From positions 310,001 through 374,000 of the forward strand of contig NZ_UWFA01000137.1 in assembly GCF_900601905.1 (NCBI RefSeq): 64,000 nucleotides of DNA, written 5' to 3'. Of this stretch, positions 30,411 through 38,559 are shown one piece after another. The DNA comes from Pseudomonas viridiflava (lineage in GTDB: Bacteria; Pseudomonadota; Gammaproteobacteria; Pseudomonadales; Pseudomonadaceae). The translations under genes and the position numbers were made by a program. Positions within the stretch are counted from its first letter, which is position 1; every line of letters starts with the position of its first letter. The notes beneath the pieces were generated by a model. It worked only from the letters and a program-made list of their open reading frames with translations, was not told where the DNA came from and did not search any database.

Positions 30411-31724
30411 CTATCTATCCGACACTCCGCGATGCAATACCGCTAAATGATCGGCCTTGAGCACAATCCTCGGCGCGGCATCCCGAATCATCGTCACCGC
30501 TTTATCCACAGACTCCGCCCGCCCGCTGTGTAAAAGCCAGGCAGCCACCGCAGTTGCGCTGCGGGAATACCCCAGAGCGCAGCACACCAGCAGCGGGCCT
30601 TGTTGACGCAAACGCTCAATGGATTGAGCCGCATACAGGCTCTGCTCCACCGTCGGCACGGTCAGGTCCAGCACCGGCACCGCCTGATAGCCGCGTTTAC
30701 CGGGGTTGAGCGATAACTCTGCGCACATATCCACAACCGCCGAAAATGGCGTTAGCTGTTTGGTACTGGGAGTTCGCCCCAACCAGACGTTATCCACAAC
30801 CTCACAGGGCTGTGGATGTAACCTTGTCCACAGCCGCGAATTTATCCACGCGCCCACCTGATAGGGTGCAAAGAGCCAGCGCGCGGCTGGGCTCAAGCTG
30901 CCATTTTCACGCTTCTGAAAACCCGCAGCCCCCAGCAGCAGATAATTCAGCGCCACCAATGCCAGCGAAACCGCAGGCCAGCAGAGCCACAGCCAGCCTC
31001 CGCCGAGGATCAGGGCCAAAGCCAGGCAAAAGGTAGCCCCCAACGCGTAAAAAGCGCCCAGTTTCAGGCGTTGCGGCTCGCCGACCCACTTCATGGACAG
31101 CAACGGGCTGGGACCTTTATCGGGCCACAGCCAGACGCAGAACCACCCAGCCAGCGCGCCTGTGGGTAAGTCGATGAAATGGTGTTGCCAGGTGGTAAGC
31201 ACCGACACACCGATCAATGCAAACCAGCCATGCAGCAACCAGCGCCATGCCGCGTGAAAGTTGCGCAGATAGCGCTCATAGCACACCCACAACACCACCA
31301 GCAGCGCGATATGCAGCGAAGGCGCCTGATTGAAGGGTTTGTCGAATCCGGCCAGCACCGCAAACAGCCAGCCGAACAGGCCATCCAGCTCCGGGCGCTC
31401 AAAGGTGAAACGCAGCGGCCAGATCAGGAAGCAGCTGACCGCTATCAGCTGCGCACTGAACAGCCGCAACGCATGGGTATCCAGTTCCCGACGGGTCAGG
31501 CAGGCCAGCAGCGAAAAGCCGTACAGCAGGTCAATCGACCAGTACGGAATAATCGTCCAGGCCCAGAATGGCATGTGCGTTTCCCAACCAAACACCGACG
31601 TGCCGACGTCGTCGCGCTGGGCCGTGACCCAGGTGGCAAAGCCGTAGCTGGCGAAGAAAAACGGCGCCAGCAACACCAGCCAGCCGACGGCCCGCTTCCA
31701 CAGGCCTGCTTCGCGCTGGGCCAT
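30411..31724 (-). CDS. PAP2 / dual-specificity phosphatase fusion membrane protein (YnbD-like)
   Basis: It has 437 residues. The N-terminal two-thirds is a multi-helix PAP2 (lipid phosphatase) domain with the histidine motifs APSLHIALLVVLW (about 145) and QHHFIDLPTGALAG (about 188-201). The C-terminal part (about 300-437) is a cysteine phosphatase with the CX5R loop CALGYSRSATA (about 387). E. coli YnbD has the same fusion. The ATG at 31724 overlaps the stop of the hydrolase/methyltransferase gene (TGATG). The likely job is dephosphorylating a phospholipid intermediate such as a phosphatidyl-head-group phosphate; the substrate is unproven. The gene contains a DnaA-box cluster. Confidence 0.85.
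   Translation of the reverse strand: MAQREAGLWKRAVGWLVLLAPFFFASYGFATWVTAQRDDVGTSVFGWETHMPFWAWTIIPYWSIDLLYGFSLLACLTRRELDTHALRLFSAQLIAVSCFLIWPLRFTFERPELDGLFGWLFAVLAGFDKPFNQAPSLHIALLVVLWVCYERYLRNFHAAWRWLLHGWFALIGVSVLTTWQHHFIDLPTGALAGWFCVWLWPDKGPSPLLSMKWVGEPQRLKLGAFYALGATFCLALALILGGGWLWLCWPAVSLALVALNYLLLGAAGFQKRENGSLSPAARWLFAPYQVGAWINSRLWTRLHPQPCEVVDNVWLGRTPSTKQLTPFSAVVDMCAELSLNPGKRGYQAVPVLDLTVPTVEQSLYAAQSIERLRQQGPLLVCCALGYSRSATAVAAWLLHSGRAESVDKAVTMIRDAAPRIVLKADHLAVLHRGVSDR
30502..30850. other. Dense DnaA-box cluster inside the YnbD-like gene
   Basis: Within 349 coding bases there are two perfect DnaA boxes (30502-30510 and 30790-30798) and three with one mismatch (30727-30735, 30824-30832 and 30842-30850). 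Another one-mismatch box lies at 30226-30234 and a perfect one at 29981-29989. Rare codons (TTA, AGG, ACA) occur where the boxes fall, for example around 30817-30835. This resembles a DnaA-titration or regulatory site rather than chance, but function is inferred. Confidence 0.5.
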
Positions 31725-33481
31725 CAACTGATCCGCTGGGCCAGGGAAACGCTGAAGATGCCCCATTCGTCGACGCGCTGAGTGATCTTGCGAAAGCCTG
31801 CGGCCGCCACCAGTTGATCCATTTCCGACTGGCTGCGGCGGCGCATCACCCAGGCCTGGCCGGCGCGGTGGCTGGTCAGTGCCCGGGCGATCAGTTCCAG
31901 TTGTGGGTGCCACGGCTGGCCGGTGTAGACCAGATAACCTCCCGGCTCCACGGCCGCTGCCAGCCCGGCCAGGGAATCGCCGACCATGTCGTTGCTGGCA
32001 AACAGCTCATAGAGCCCGGACACCACGGCCAGGGTCGGTTTCGGGTCCAGCGCCGCCAGATCGTCGCGATCAAAGGCGTCGGCCTTGATGAAGCGCGCAA
32101 TGTGCTCCAGGCCTTTTTGCACGATCAGCGCGCTGCCGTCGCGCACATTGATGTCGCTGTAGTCGCGCAGCAGGATCGACTCCGGCAGCGGCTCTACGCC
32201 TTGCAGTGATTCCAGAATGTAGCGTCCGTGGCCCGCAGCGATGTCGACGATGCGCACCGGCGCGCCTTGATTGCGCAGGTGCGCCATGGCCAGGCGCAAC
32301 AGTTCTTCGACGTTCAGCTTGCGTTGCCGAATGCCGCGCCAGCCGATGGAATTCAGGTAGTTCTGATCGATCAGCTTGCCGATCGGCGAAGTGCCAGCGG
32401 GTTGATTGCGATAGACGTAATCCAGGGTGCTACCGGAATCGAATCCAGTATCGAAGCCCAGCTTCACGCCTGTGGATAACTTGGCACCCAAGCCCATGCT
32501 GGCGCGGGTCATGCGCCAGTACAGGTCGCGAGGCGAGTTATGCGGCAGCGGTGCGGCGAGTTCTTCGGATTCGGCACAGGTCGCGCCGAGCTTGTCGGCA
32601 TCGAGCAGGGAAGGGCGCGACAGCGGTTCTGCGAAGTTCTGCAGGATGAAGCGTCGGGCGCGGCTGACGGCCAGATGCCGGTCACGCTCGCCCAAGGTGT
32701 CGTGGAAAAAACCCGGCAGGATGTGTTTCTCTTTGCGCACGCTGCCCAACCGCTCGAAGAAGCGCTCCTGCGGGCCGCGATGCACGACGAAGTCCGCGCC
32801 GGAGATCAGCAGTTGGGTCGGAATGGAAATCGCCTGGGCATCGGCCACTACCCGGTCAGCCGCTTCGTAGAGGCCGAGCAGTACGTTGACGGAGATGGCT
32901 TTGGTGATCAGCGGGTCGGTGTCGTAGGAAGCGATGCGTTGCGGGTCATGGCTGAGGAAGCGCGCCTTGACGTAACTGTTGACGAAGAAGTTGCCTTTGA
33001 AGCGGCGCAGCAGCGCCAGGCCAGGTCGTGCGAACGGCACGTACAACTTGACCTTGAAGGCCGGGGAGGCCAGCACCAGCGCACGAATCTTCGGCGCGTA
33101 GTCGTGGGCCCAGGTCGCGGCGATTACTGCGCCAACGCTCTGCGCGACCACTGCCATGTTTTCTTCGGCGATGCCAAAGGTGGCGCTCAGATGGTCAACG
33201 AAAGTCTGCACATCCCGCACGCTGGTGGCGAAACTCGGGCTGTCCCCGCGCGCTCCCGGCGACTGACCATGCCCACGCGAATCCCAGGCGAAGAAATCAA
33301 ACCCTGGCAGGTCCAGCTCATCCACCAGATGGGCAATCCGCCCGGAATGCTCATGGCCGCGATGGAACAGCAGCACGGCCTGGCGCGGCACCGACGGGTC
33401 GCTCGCGGTCGCAGGCCAATGGCGGTAGAACAGCTCCACACCATCGTGGGTGCTGAAACGTTGATCCTGAACGTCACGCAT
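31724..33481 (-). CDS. Alpha/beta hydrolase fused to a class I methyltransferase-like domain (YnbC-like)
   Basis: It has 585 residues. The N-terminal serine hydrolase (about 1-290) has the fold motifs LLFHRGHEHSGR and WDSRGHGQSPGARG, a nucleophile elbow AQSVGAV (about 113-119), a likely acid near GADFVVHRG and a histidine at GFFHDTLGERD. The C-terminal half (about 330-585) has a SAM-binding loop VDIAAGHGRYILE and a later LAVVSGLYELFASND. The same fusion is E. coli YnbC. It probably acts on a lipid or head-group ester and methylates or otherwise modifies it; the chemistry is not established. It is coupled to the phosphatase gene downstream and lies 32 bases after the CDP-alcohol transferase gene. 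Confidence 0.82.
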   Translation of the reverse strand: MRDVQDQRFSTHDGVELFYRHWPATASDPSVPRQAVLLFHRGHEHSGRIAHLVDELDLPGFDFFAWDSRGHGQSPGARGDSPSFATSVRDVQTFVDHLSATFGIAEENMAVVAQSVGAVIAATWAHDYAPKIRALVLASPAFKVKLYVPFARPGLALLRRFKGNFFVNSYVKARFLSHDPQRIASYDTDPLITKAISVNVLLGLYEAADRVVADAQAISIPTQLLISGADFVVHRGPQERFFERLGSVRKEKHILPGFFHDTLGERDRHLAVSRARRFILQNFAEPLSRPSLLDADKLGATCAESEELAAPLPHNSPRDLYWRMTRASMGLGAKLSTGVKLGFDTGFDSGSTLDYVYRNQPAGTSPIGKLIDQNYLNSIGWRGIRQRKLNVEELLRLAMAHLRNQGAPVRIVDIAAGHGRYILESLQGVEPLPESILLRDYSDINVRDGSALIVQKGLEHIARFIKADAFDRDDLAALDPKPTLAVVSGLYELFASNDMVGDSLAGLAAAVEPGGYLVYTGQPWHPQLELIARALTSHRAGQAWVMRRRSQSEMDQLVAAAGFRKITQRVDEWGIFSVSLAQRIS

Positions 33482-33513
33482 GGGATTTCCTTATGCCGGA
33501 ATGCCAAGAGGTA

Positions 33514-34140
33514 TTAACGGGGAGTGTCTTCGCCAACCGGTACTTCAGCCAGACCACGACGGACGCGGTTGATCAAGGTGTAGACCAGCAAACCGACAAT
33601 GATCACCAGAATCATATTTATCCACAGGGGGGCGAGCCAACCCACCGCGACGCCGGCACCGATCACGCCGAACACGAATGCGCGGTCGCTCTTGCCCATC
33701 GGCCCGTCATAGCGCCGGCTGGCGCCGACCATGGGCCCTAGCACGCCGGCGTATTCGGTGAGAATCGCGCCGAGGGTGACCAGCACAATCAGCAACAGAT
33801 TGACGCCTGGGATCAGCGCGAAGGGCAGAAACAGCGCGCTGTCGGCGATTACGTCAGTCAGTTCATTGAGGTAAGCGCCCAGCCGTGACTGCTGACCGAA
33901 TTCCCGAGCCAGCATGCCGTCGATGGCATTGAGTGCCATGCGCACGATCATCCACAGCGGGATCAGCACGAATACCCAAGGGTGGTTGGCGAACAACGCT
34001 ACGATTGCGCCAACGGCGATGGAAATCGCACAGGCACTCAAGGTCACCTGATTGGCCGTCACCCCCCGGTCAAAGAGACCCTGGACCAAAGGGCGCAGCA
34101 GGTTCTGGAAGCGGGGTTTGAGCTGATAGATCGAGATCAA
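33514..34140 (-). CDS. CDP-alcohol phosphatidyltransferase family protein (YnbA-like)
   Basis: Transfers a phosphatidyl-type group from a CDP-activated donor to an alcohol. It has 208 residues and about six helices. The motif is NAIDGMLAREFGQQSRLGAY followed by LNELTDVIAD (about 69-98). In the usual DX2DGX2ARX8GX3DX3D signature, the first and third aspartates are asparagine here. The second and fourth are kept. From memory E. coli YnbA shows the same change, so it may define the subfamily. A TTG at 34140 starts the frame, with AAGGA upstream. It is first in the ynb-like block; a perfect DnaA box lies at 33618-33626. Confidence 0.85.
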   Translation of the reverse strand: MISIYQLKPRFQNLLRPLVQGLFDRGVTANQVTLSACAISIAVGAIVALFANHPWVFVLIPLWMIVRMALNAIDGMLAREFGQQSRLGAYLNELTDVIADSALFLPFALIPGVNLLLIVLVTLGAILTEYAGVLGPMVGASRRYDGPMGKSDRAFVFGVIGAGVAVGWLAPLWINMILVIIVGLLVYTLINRVRRGLAEVPVGEDTPR

Positions 34141-34260
34141 CGGACGGCTATCCTTGTCGGCGGGTCAATCCCCGTAGTGAAACACAACGTAACCCATGGG
34201 GCGCGAAGTTCTTTGTGCGCAGGGTCTCAGGGCAGGGAATTAGCTGAATACACCAGGTCC

Positions 34261-34404
34261 GTGGAAGCCGAGCTTGCTTGCGAAGGGGCCATTACATCCG
34301 CCGATTTTGTTGGGGCCTTGAGCCTTGCCTTCGCGAGCAAGCTCGCTCCCACGGGTCTGGATGCGACGCAGTAGTTGTGGGAGCAAGCTTGCTTGCGAAG
34401 GGGG
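34261..34404. repeat. Three REP copies, family A
   Basis: A degenerate pair (GAAGCCGAGCTTGCTTGCGAA with CTTCGCGAGCAAGCTCGCTC) is followed by a third direct copy (GTGGGAGCAAGCTTGCTTGC). They occupy the 357-base gap between the divergent ynb-like block and the SPFH operon. The ynbA-like leader is at 34141-34260. The SPFH promoter and Zur-like box follow at 34405-34497. Confidence 0.85.
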
Positions 34405-34436
34405 CCGGTCAGTTGAACGAAAGTTTCACTATGTTT

Positions 34437-34449
34437 GTTATATCGTAAC
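34437..34449 (+). promoter_or_regulatory. Zur-like box upstream of the SPFH/P-type ATPase operon
   Basis: GTTATATCGTAAC is an inverted repeat. In its 15-base context it agrees with the TGTTATANTATAACA Zur core at 11 of 14 fixed positions, the left half being perfect. It lies 48 bases before the first gene. Zinc repression is inferred from this match and from the His-rich, metal-transport content of the operon. Confidence 0.5.
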
Positions 34450-34497
34450 GCCCTATTCTTGCGCGCTTGTCAGCGTTCATTGGGTTCTGGGGTTTCG

Positions 34498-36447
34498 ATG
34501 CGGGTTGATCTGGATGTAGAACACGGCAGCCTAGAAGGCCTGCCCCGGTTTCAAAGCGCGGCGGCGCATGCCGGGCGGTTGCGGCGGCTGACCTGGCTGA
34601 GCGGCAGTGTGGGGGCTCTGGCGCTGGTGCTGGGGTTGGCCATCGACCTGTTCGCCCCCGAATCCTTGTGGATGGCGGTACTGAGCAGCAATGCCGCCGC
34701 CTTGTTCGTGCTGGCTGCCGGCTTGCAGGCTGCCCAGGCAATTGCCCTGTGGCGGGCAAGGGCGCTCGGTGGTGATGTCAGCAGCGTCCAGCCCGCTCCT
34801 CAAGCTGACGCCATAGCGAGCAACGGCTACGACCGGCTGGTCAACCGCATCGGCAACCTGGGCCAGTCGATGCTGGCGCAGATCGGCGCGCCGACCTTGT
34901 GGCTGGCCGGTTGGGCCCTGTTGGCGCTGATCAGTATCGAGCTGACCTGGAACCTCGCGCTGCCTGGTACCGCGCTTTCGCAGCTGGGCAGTGTGGCGGG
35001 CGGTATCGCCTTGCTGTTGGCGTTTGGCTTGTTGGTGCTGGAGCGCCAGTTCAACGCCGAGCAGAACGAATGGCCTGAGGCGACGCAACTTTCGCAACTG
35101 ACCCGCGTAGTGATCACGACGCTGCTGGTCGGCGCGCTGTGCCTGTTTTTCGCCAGCGCCGAGCGGGTCTGGCCCGTGCGGCTGGCGGTGCTTATCAGTC
35201 TGTTGCCGGGCGTTGTCGCTGCCGAGCTGCTGTTGCGCGCCATCCTGTCGCTGTTCAGCCCGCGTAACCTGCGTGTCGAGCCGCGCCTGACCGCCAGCAG
35301 TTTCGTGGCTGGCCTATTGCGCTGGCCGCCGCAGCCGTTGTTGGCCTTGCAGCACGAACTGCACAATCGCTTCGGGATCGACCTGCGACAAGTCTGGGCC
35401 TTTACCTACATGCGTCGGGCTTTTTTCCCGGTATTGCTGGCGGTCGCTGCGTTGGGATGGGTGCTCAGCGGCGTCCACGAGATTCCCATGCAAGGACGCG
35501 GCATCTACGAACGTTTCGGCAAGCCGGTCGCCGTGCTCGGCCCAGGCCTGCACGCCGGGTTGCCCTGGCCGTTCGGACGCATACTGGCGGTGGAAAATGG
35601 CGTGGTTCACGAGCTTGCTACCAGCGTGGCTGACTCAACCGTCATTGAGCTGCAGCTCAACCCGGCTGAAGGCCCGGCCCCTGACAGTGCCAACCGCCTG
35701 TGGGACGCCAGCCACATCAACGAAAAATCCCAGGTGATTGCCAGCAGCTCCGCCGACAAGCAGGGCTTCCAGATCGTCAACATGGATGTGCGCTTCGTCT
35801 ACCGCATCGGCCTGACTGACGAAGCCGCCATGGCTGCCACCTACAACAGTGCCGACGTGCCGAAGCTGATTCGCAGCACGGCCAGCCGCGTGCTGGTTCA
35901 CGATTTTGCCTCGCGCACCCTCGACGAATTGCTGGGTGATCAGCGCGCGGGGCTGGCCGAGGACATCGGCAAAGCCGTACAGGCTGATTTGCAGCAGTTG
36001 AACAGCGGTGTGGAAATTCTCGCCACCGTGGTCGAAGCGATCCATCCGCCAGCGGGTGCGGCCAATGCTTACCACGCCGTTCAGGCTGCGCAGATCAGTG
36101 CCCAGGCGCTGATTGCCCGGGAGCGTGGCGCAGCCAGTGCAGCGGCCAATGCTGCGCAACTCAAGGCCAGCGTGGCCCGCGATCAAGCGTCGGCCAATGC
36201 CCGGGAAGTGCTGTCGGTGGCGCAAGGCGCGGACCTGCGCTTTAGTGCCGAGCGCGAAGGTTATGCCAGGGCGGGGCAGGCCTTCCTGCTGGAGCAATAC
36301 CTGACGCAACTGAGCGTGGGGCTGAACAAGGCCAAATTGCTGGTGCTGGATCATCGTATCGGCGGCGCGAACAATGCGCCGACCATCGACCTGCGTACTT
36401 TCACCCTACCGGCAGACCCAACGGCGCCGCGTAAAGCCGTTCAGTAA
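34498..36447 (+). CDS. SPFH/band-7 membrane protein with polytopic N-terminus (HflK-like, large)
   Basis: It has 649 residues. The first half is unusual: about six hydrophobic helices (about 28-50, 57-84, 134-152, 163-182, 200-215 and 225-250). A further helix at about 318-335 leads into the SPFH domain (GRGIYERFGKPVAVLGPGLHAGLPWPF-type start near 343, LNMDVRFVYRIGLTDE near 440) and a helical Ala/Gln-rich C-terminal part (about 540-600). Standard HflK is about 400 residues and lacks the polytopic front. The ATG at 34498 was chosen over upstream in-frame codons that would overlap the Zur-like box. It is first of four genes with two further SPFH proteins and a metal ATPase, so a membrane-microdomain scaffold for the transporter is plausible. 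Confidence 0.8.
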   Translation: MRVDLDVEHGSLEGLPRFQSAAAHAGRLRRLTWLSGSVGALALVLGLAIDLFAPESLWMAVLSSNAAALFVLAAGLQAAQAIALWRARALGGDVSSVQPAPQADAIASNGYDRLVNRIGNLGQSMLAQIGAPTLWLAGWALLALISIELTWNLALPGTALSQLGSVAGGIALLLAFGLLVLERQFNAEQNEWPEATQLSQLTRVVITTLLVGALCLFFASAERVWPVRLAVLISLLPGVVAAELLLRAILSLFSPRNLRVEPRLTASSFVAGLLRWPPQPLLALQHELHNRFGIDLRQVWAFTYMRRAFFPVLLAVAALGWVLSGVHEIPMQGRGIYERFGKPVAVLGPGLHAGLPWPFGRILAVENGVVHELATSVADSTVIELQLNPAEGPAPDSANRLWDASHINEKSQVIASSSADKQGFQIVNMDVRFVYRIGLTDEAAMAATYNSADVPKLIRSTASRVLVHDFASRTLDELLGDQRAGLAEDIGKAVQADLQQLNSGVEILATVVEAIHPPAGAANAYHAVQAAQISAQALIARERGAASAAANAAQLKASVARDQASANAREVLSVAQGADLRFSAEREGYARAGQAFLLEQYLTQLSVGLNKAKLLVLDHRIGGANNAPTIDLRTFTLPADPTAPRKAVQ

Positions 36448-36457
36448 GGAGCGACCC

Positions 36458-37495
36458 TTGAGTCTGTTTCATAACCACAGTCACGACCATCATGATCACG
36501 GCGAGCACGACCACAGCGGGCATGGCCACCACGGCCATCACCACCACGGTGAAGCGGCGGGCCCGGCGGTTTTCCCGTGGCGACGGGCTGCGCTGGCAGC
36601 GGTGTTGATCGCTTTCGCGGTGGCCGCCGCTAGTCTGGTGCAGGTGCGTTCCGGGGAAGCAACAGTCATTACCCGCTTCGGCAATCCATCCCGGGTGTTG
36701 CTGGAACCGGGTTTGAGCTGGCGCTGGCCTGCGCCGTTCGAAGCCACCATTCCGGTTGACCTGCGTTTGCGCACCACCTCCAGCGGCTTGCAGGATGTCG
36801 GCACCCGTGATGGCCTGCGCATCATTGTCCAGGCGTATGTGGCGTGGCAGGTGCAGGGCGATCCCGAAAACGTGCAGCGCTTCATGCGCGCCGTGCAGAA
36901 CCAGCCGGACGAAGCGGCGCGGCAGATCCGTACCTTTGTCGGCTCGGCACTGGAAACCACTGCCAGTAGCTTCGACCTGTCGAGCCTGGTCAATACTGAC
37001 GCCAGCCAGGTGCGCATCACCGACTTTGAAAACCAGCTGCGCCAGCAAATCGACCAGCAACTGCTCGCCACCTATGGCGTGCGGGTGCTGCAAGTCGGCG
37101 TTGAGCGGCTGACCCTGCCTTCGGTGACGTTGACGGCCACCGTTGACCGGATGCGCGCCGAGCGGGAAACCATCGCCACCGAGCGCACCGCCGTAGGCAA
37201 GCGTGAGGCCGCGCAGATTCGTTCGGCAGCCGAGCGTGATGCACGGATTGTCGAGGCCGATGCCACCGTCAAGGCCGCCGATATCGAAGCGCAGTCGCGG
37301 GTCGAAGCGGCGCAGATCTATGGCCGCGCCTACGCCGGTTCGCCGCAGCTCTACAACCTGCTGCGCTCGCTGGACAGCCTGGGCACCATTGTCACGCCGG
37401 GCACCAAAATGATTTTGCGCACCGATGCTGCGCCGTTCCGGGTGCTGGTCGATGGCCCGCCGACCCTGGACGCCAAAAGCGGATCGCAGCCATGA
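36458..37495 (+). CDS. SPFH/band-7 protein with His-rich N-terminus (HflC/HflK-like)
   Basis: It has 345 residues. Residues 5-31 are a cytoplasmic histidine/aspartate tail (alternating H, D, G and E; more than a dozen His), an obvious metal-binding element. A single membrane helix follows (about 47-66), then an SPFH domain (VRSGEATVITRFGNPSRVLL near 68) and an Ala/Glu-rich coiled C-terminal part with EREAQ-like repeats. The TTG start at 36458 is set by AAGGAG six bases upstream. The third SPFH gene overlaps its end (ATGA). Normal HflK/HflC do not carry such a His tail. Confidence 0.82.
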   Translation: MSLFHNHSHDHHDHGEHDHSGHGHHGHHHHGEAAGPAVFPWRRAALAAVLIAFAVAAASLVQVRSGEATVITRFGNPSRVLLEPGLSWRWPAPFEATIPVDLRLRTTSSGLQDVGTRDGLRIIVQAYVAWQVQGDPENVQRFMRAVQNQPDEAARQIRTFVGSALETTASSFDLSSLVNTDASQVRITDFENQLRQQIDQQLLATYGVRVLQVGVERLTLPSVTLTATVDRMRAERETIATERTAVGKREAAQIRSAAERDARIVEADATVKAADIEAQSRVEAAQIYGRAYAGSPQLYNLLRSLDSLGTIVTPGTKMILRTDAAPFRVLVDGPPTLDAKSGSQP

Positions 37496-38559
37496 GCGAA
37501 CCGGTGACTGCGGCCCAGGCAAAACCGCCGCTGCAAGGCCCATGGGTACAGGCCAGTCGCCTGGCATTTCTGGCGTTGTATGGCGTGACGCTATTGGCGG
37601 CGCTGGGGTGGGCCTTGTCCAACGTGCGCCAGATCGACCCGCAGAACCGCGCCGTGGTGCTGCGCATGGGCGCGTTGGAGCGGATCCAGAACGCCGGATT
37701 GCTCACCGCCTGGCCGCAGCCTTTCGAGCAGGTGGTGCTGCTGCCCTCGGCGGATCGGGTGATTGAGCGGCGGGTCGAAACCTTGCTGCGCTCATTCGAG
37801 GCGGTGCGGGCCGACAAGATTGCCAGTTTCGCCGCGCCGATGAGCGATGCGCTGGCCGGTTCTGGTTATTTATTGACCGGTGATGCCGGTGTCGTACAGC
37901 TGGATGTGACGGTGTACTACAAGGTGACCGATCCTTACGCCTACGTATTGCAGGGCGACCATGTGCTGCCAGCCCTGGATCGACTGGTCAACCGCAGCGC
38001 CGTGGCCCTGACCGCGGCTCGGGATCTGGACACGATTCTGGTGGCGCGGCCGGAGATGGTCTCCGCCGACAGCCAATCCGCCCAGCGCCGTGAGCGCCTG
38101 CGTGGTGATCTGGTGCGCGGCATCAATCAGCAGTTGAGCGAACTGAGCGCCACGGGTGTTGGCATCGGTATCGAAGTGGCACGGGTCGATGTGCAGTCGA
38201 GCCTGCCAACCACCGCAGTCAATGCCTTCAACGCGGTGCTCACGGCCAGCCAGTTGGCCGACCGGGAAGTGGCCAACGCCCGCAACGACGCTGAGAAAAC
38301 CACCCAGGCCGCCAATCAACAAGCCGACCGCACCTTGCAAGTCGCCCACGCCCAGGCGTCCGAGCGGCTGGCCAAGGCCCAGACCGACACCGCCACGGTG
38401 ACCAGCCTGGCGCAGTCGATCCAGAACAAGAGCGACCCCGGCCTGTTGCAGCGGATCTATCGTGAACGCGTGCCGAAAATTCTCGAACAGGCCGGTTCAG
38501 TGACCACGGTTGACCCGCGCGACGATTCCCGCTTGATCATTCAGGGAGCAGACCAATGA
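37492..38559 (+). CDS. SPFH/band-7 protein, third of the operon (HflC-like)
   Basis: It has 355 residues: a membrane helix at about 25-45, then an SPFH domain (DPQNRAVVLRMGALERIQNA near 50) and a long helical tail rich in Ala, Gln and Asp (about 245-320). There is no protease domain. The ATG overlaps the preceding stop, and its own stop overlaps the ATPase start (both ATGA), so the four products are made in step. HflK/HflC form cages around the FtsH protease; here no ftsH is present and the partner encoded next is a transporter. Confidence 0.82.
   Translation: MSEPVTAAQAKPPLQGPWVQASRLAFLALYGVTLLAALGWALSNVRQIDPQNRAVVLRMGALERIQNAGLLTAWPQPFEQVVLLPSADRVIERRVETLLRSFEAVRADKIASFAAPMSDALAGSGYLLTGDAGVVQLDVTVYYKVTDPYAYVLQGDHVLPALDRLVNRSAVALTAARDLDTILVARPEMVSADSQSAQRRERLRGDLVRGINQQLSELSATGVGIGIEVARVDVQSSLPTTAVNAFNAVLTASQLADREVANARNDAEKTTQAANQQADRTLQVAHAQASERLAKAQTDTATVTSLAQSIQNKSDPGLLQRIYRERVPKILEQAGSVTTVDPRDDSRLIIQGADQ

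Noticed and set aside
34141..34260. GAACTT on the minus strand as an AlgU-type -35 for the ynb-like block
   Set aside because: No TCTGA-like -10 at 16-17 bases spacing.
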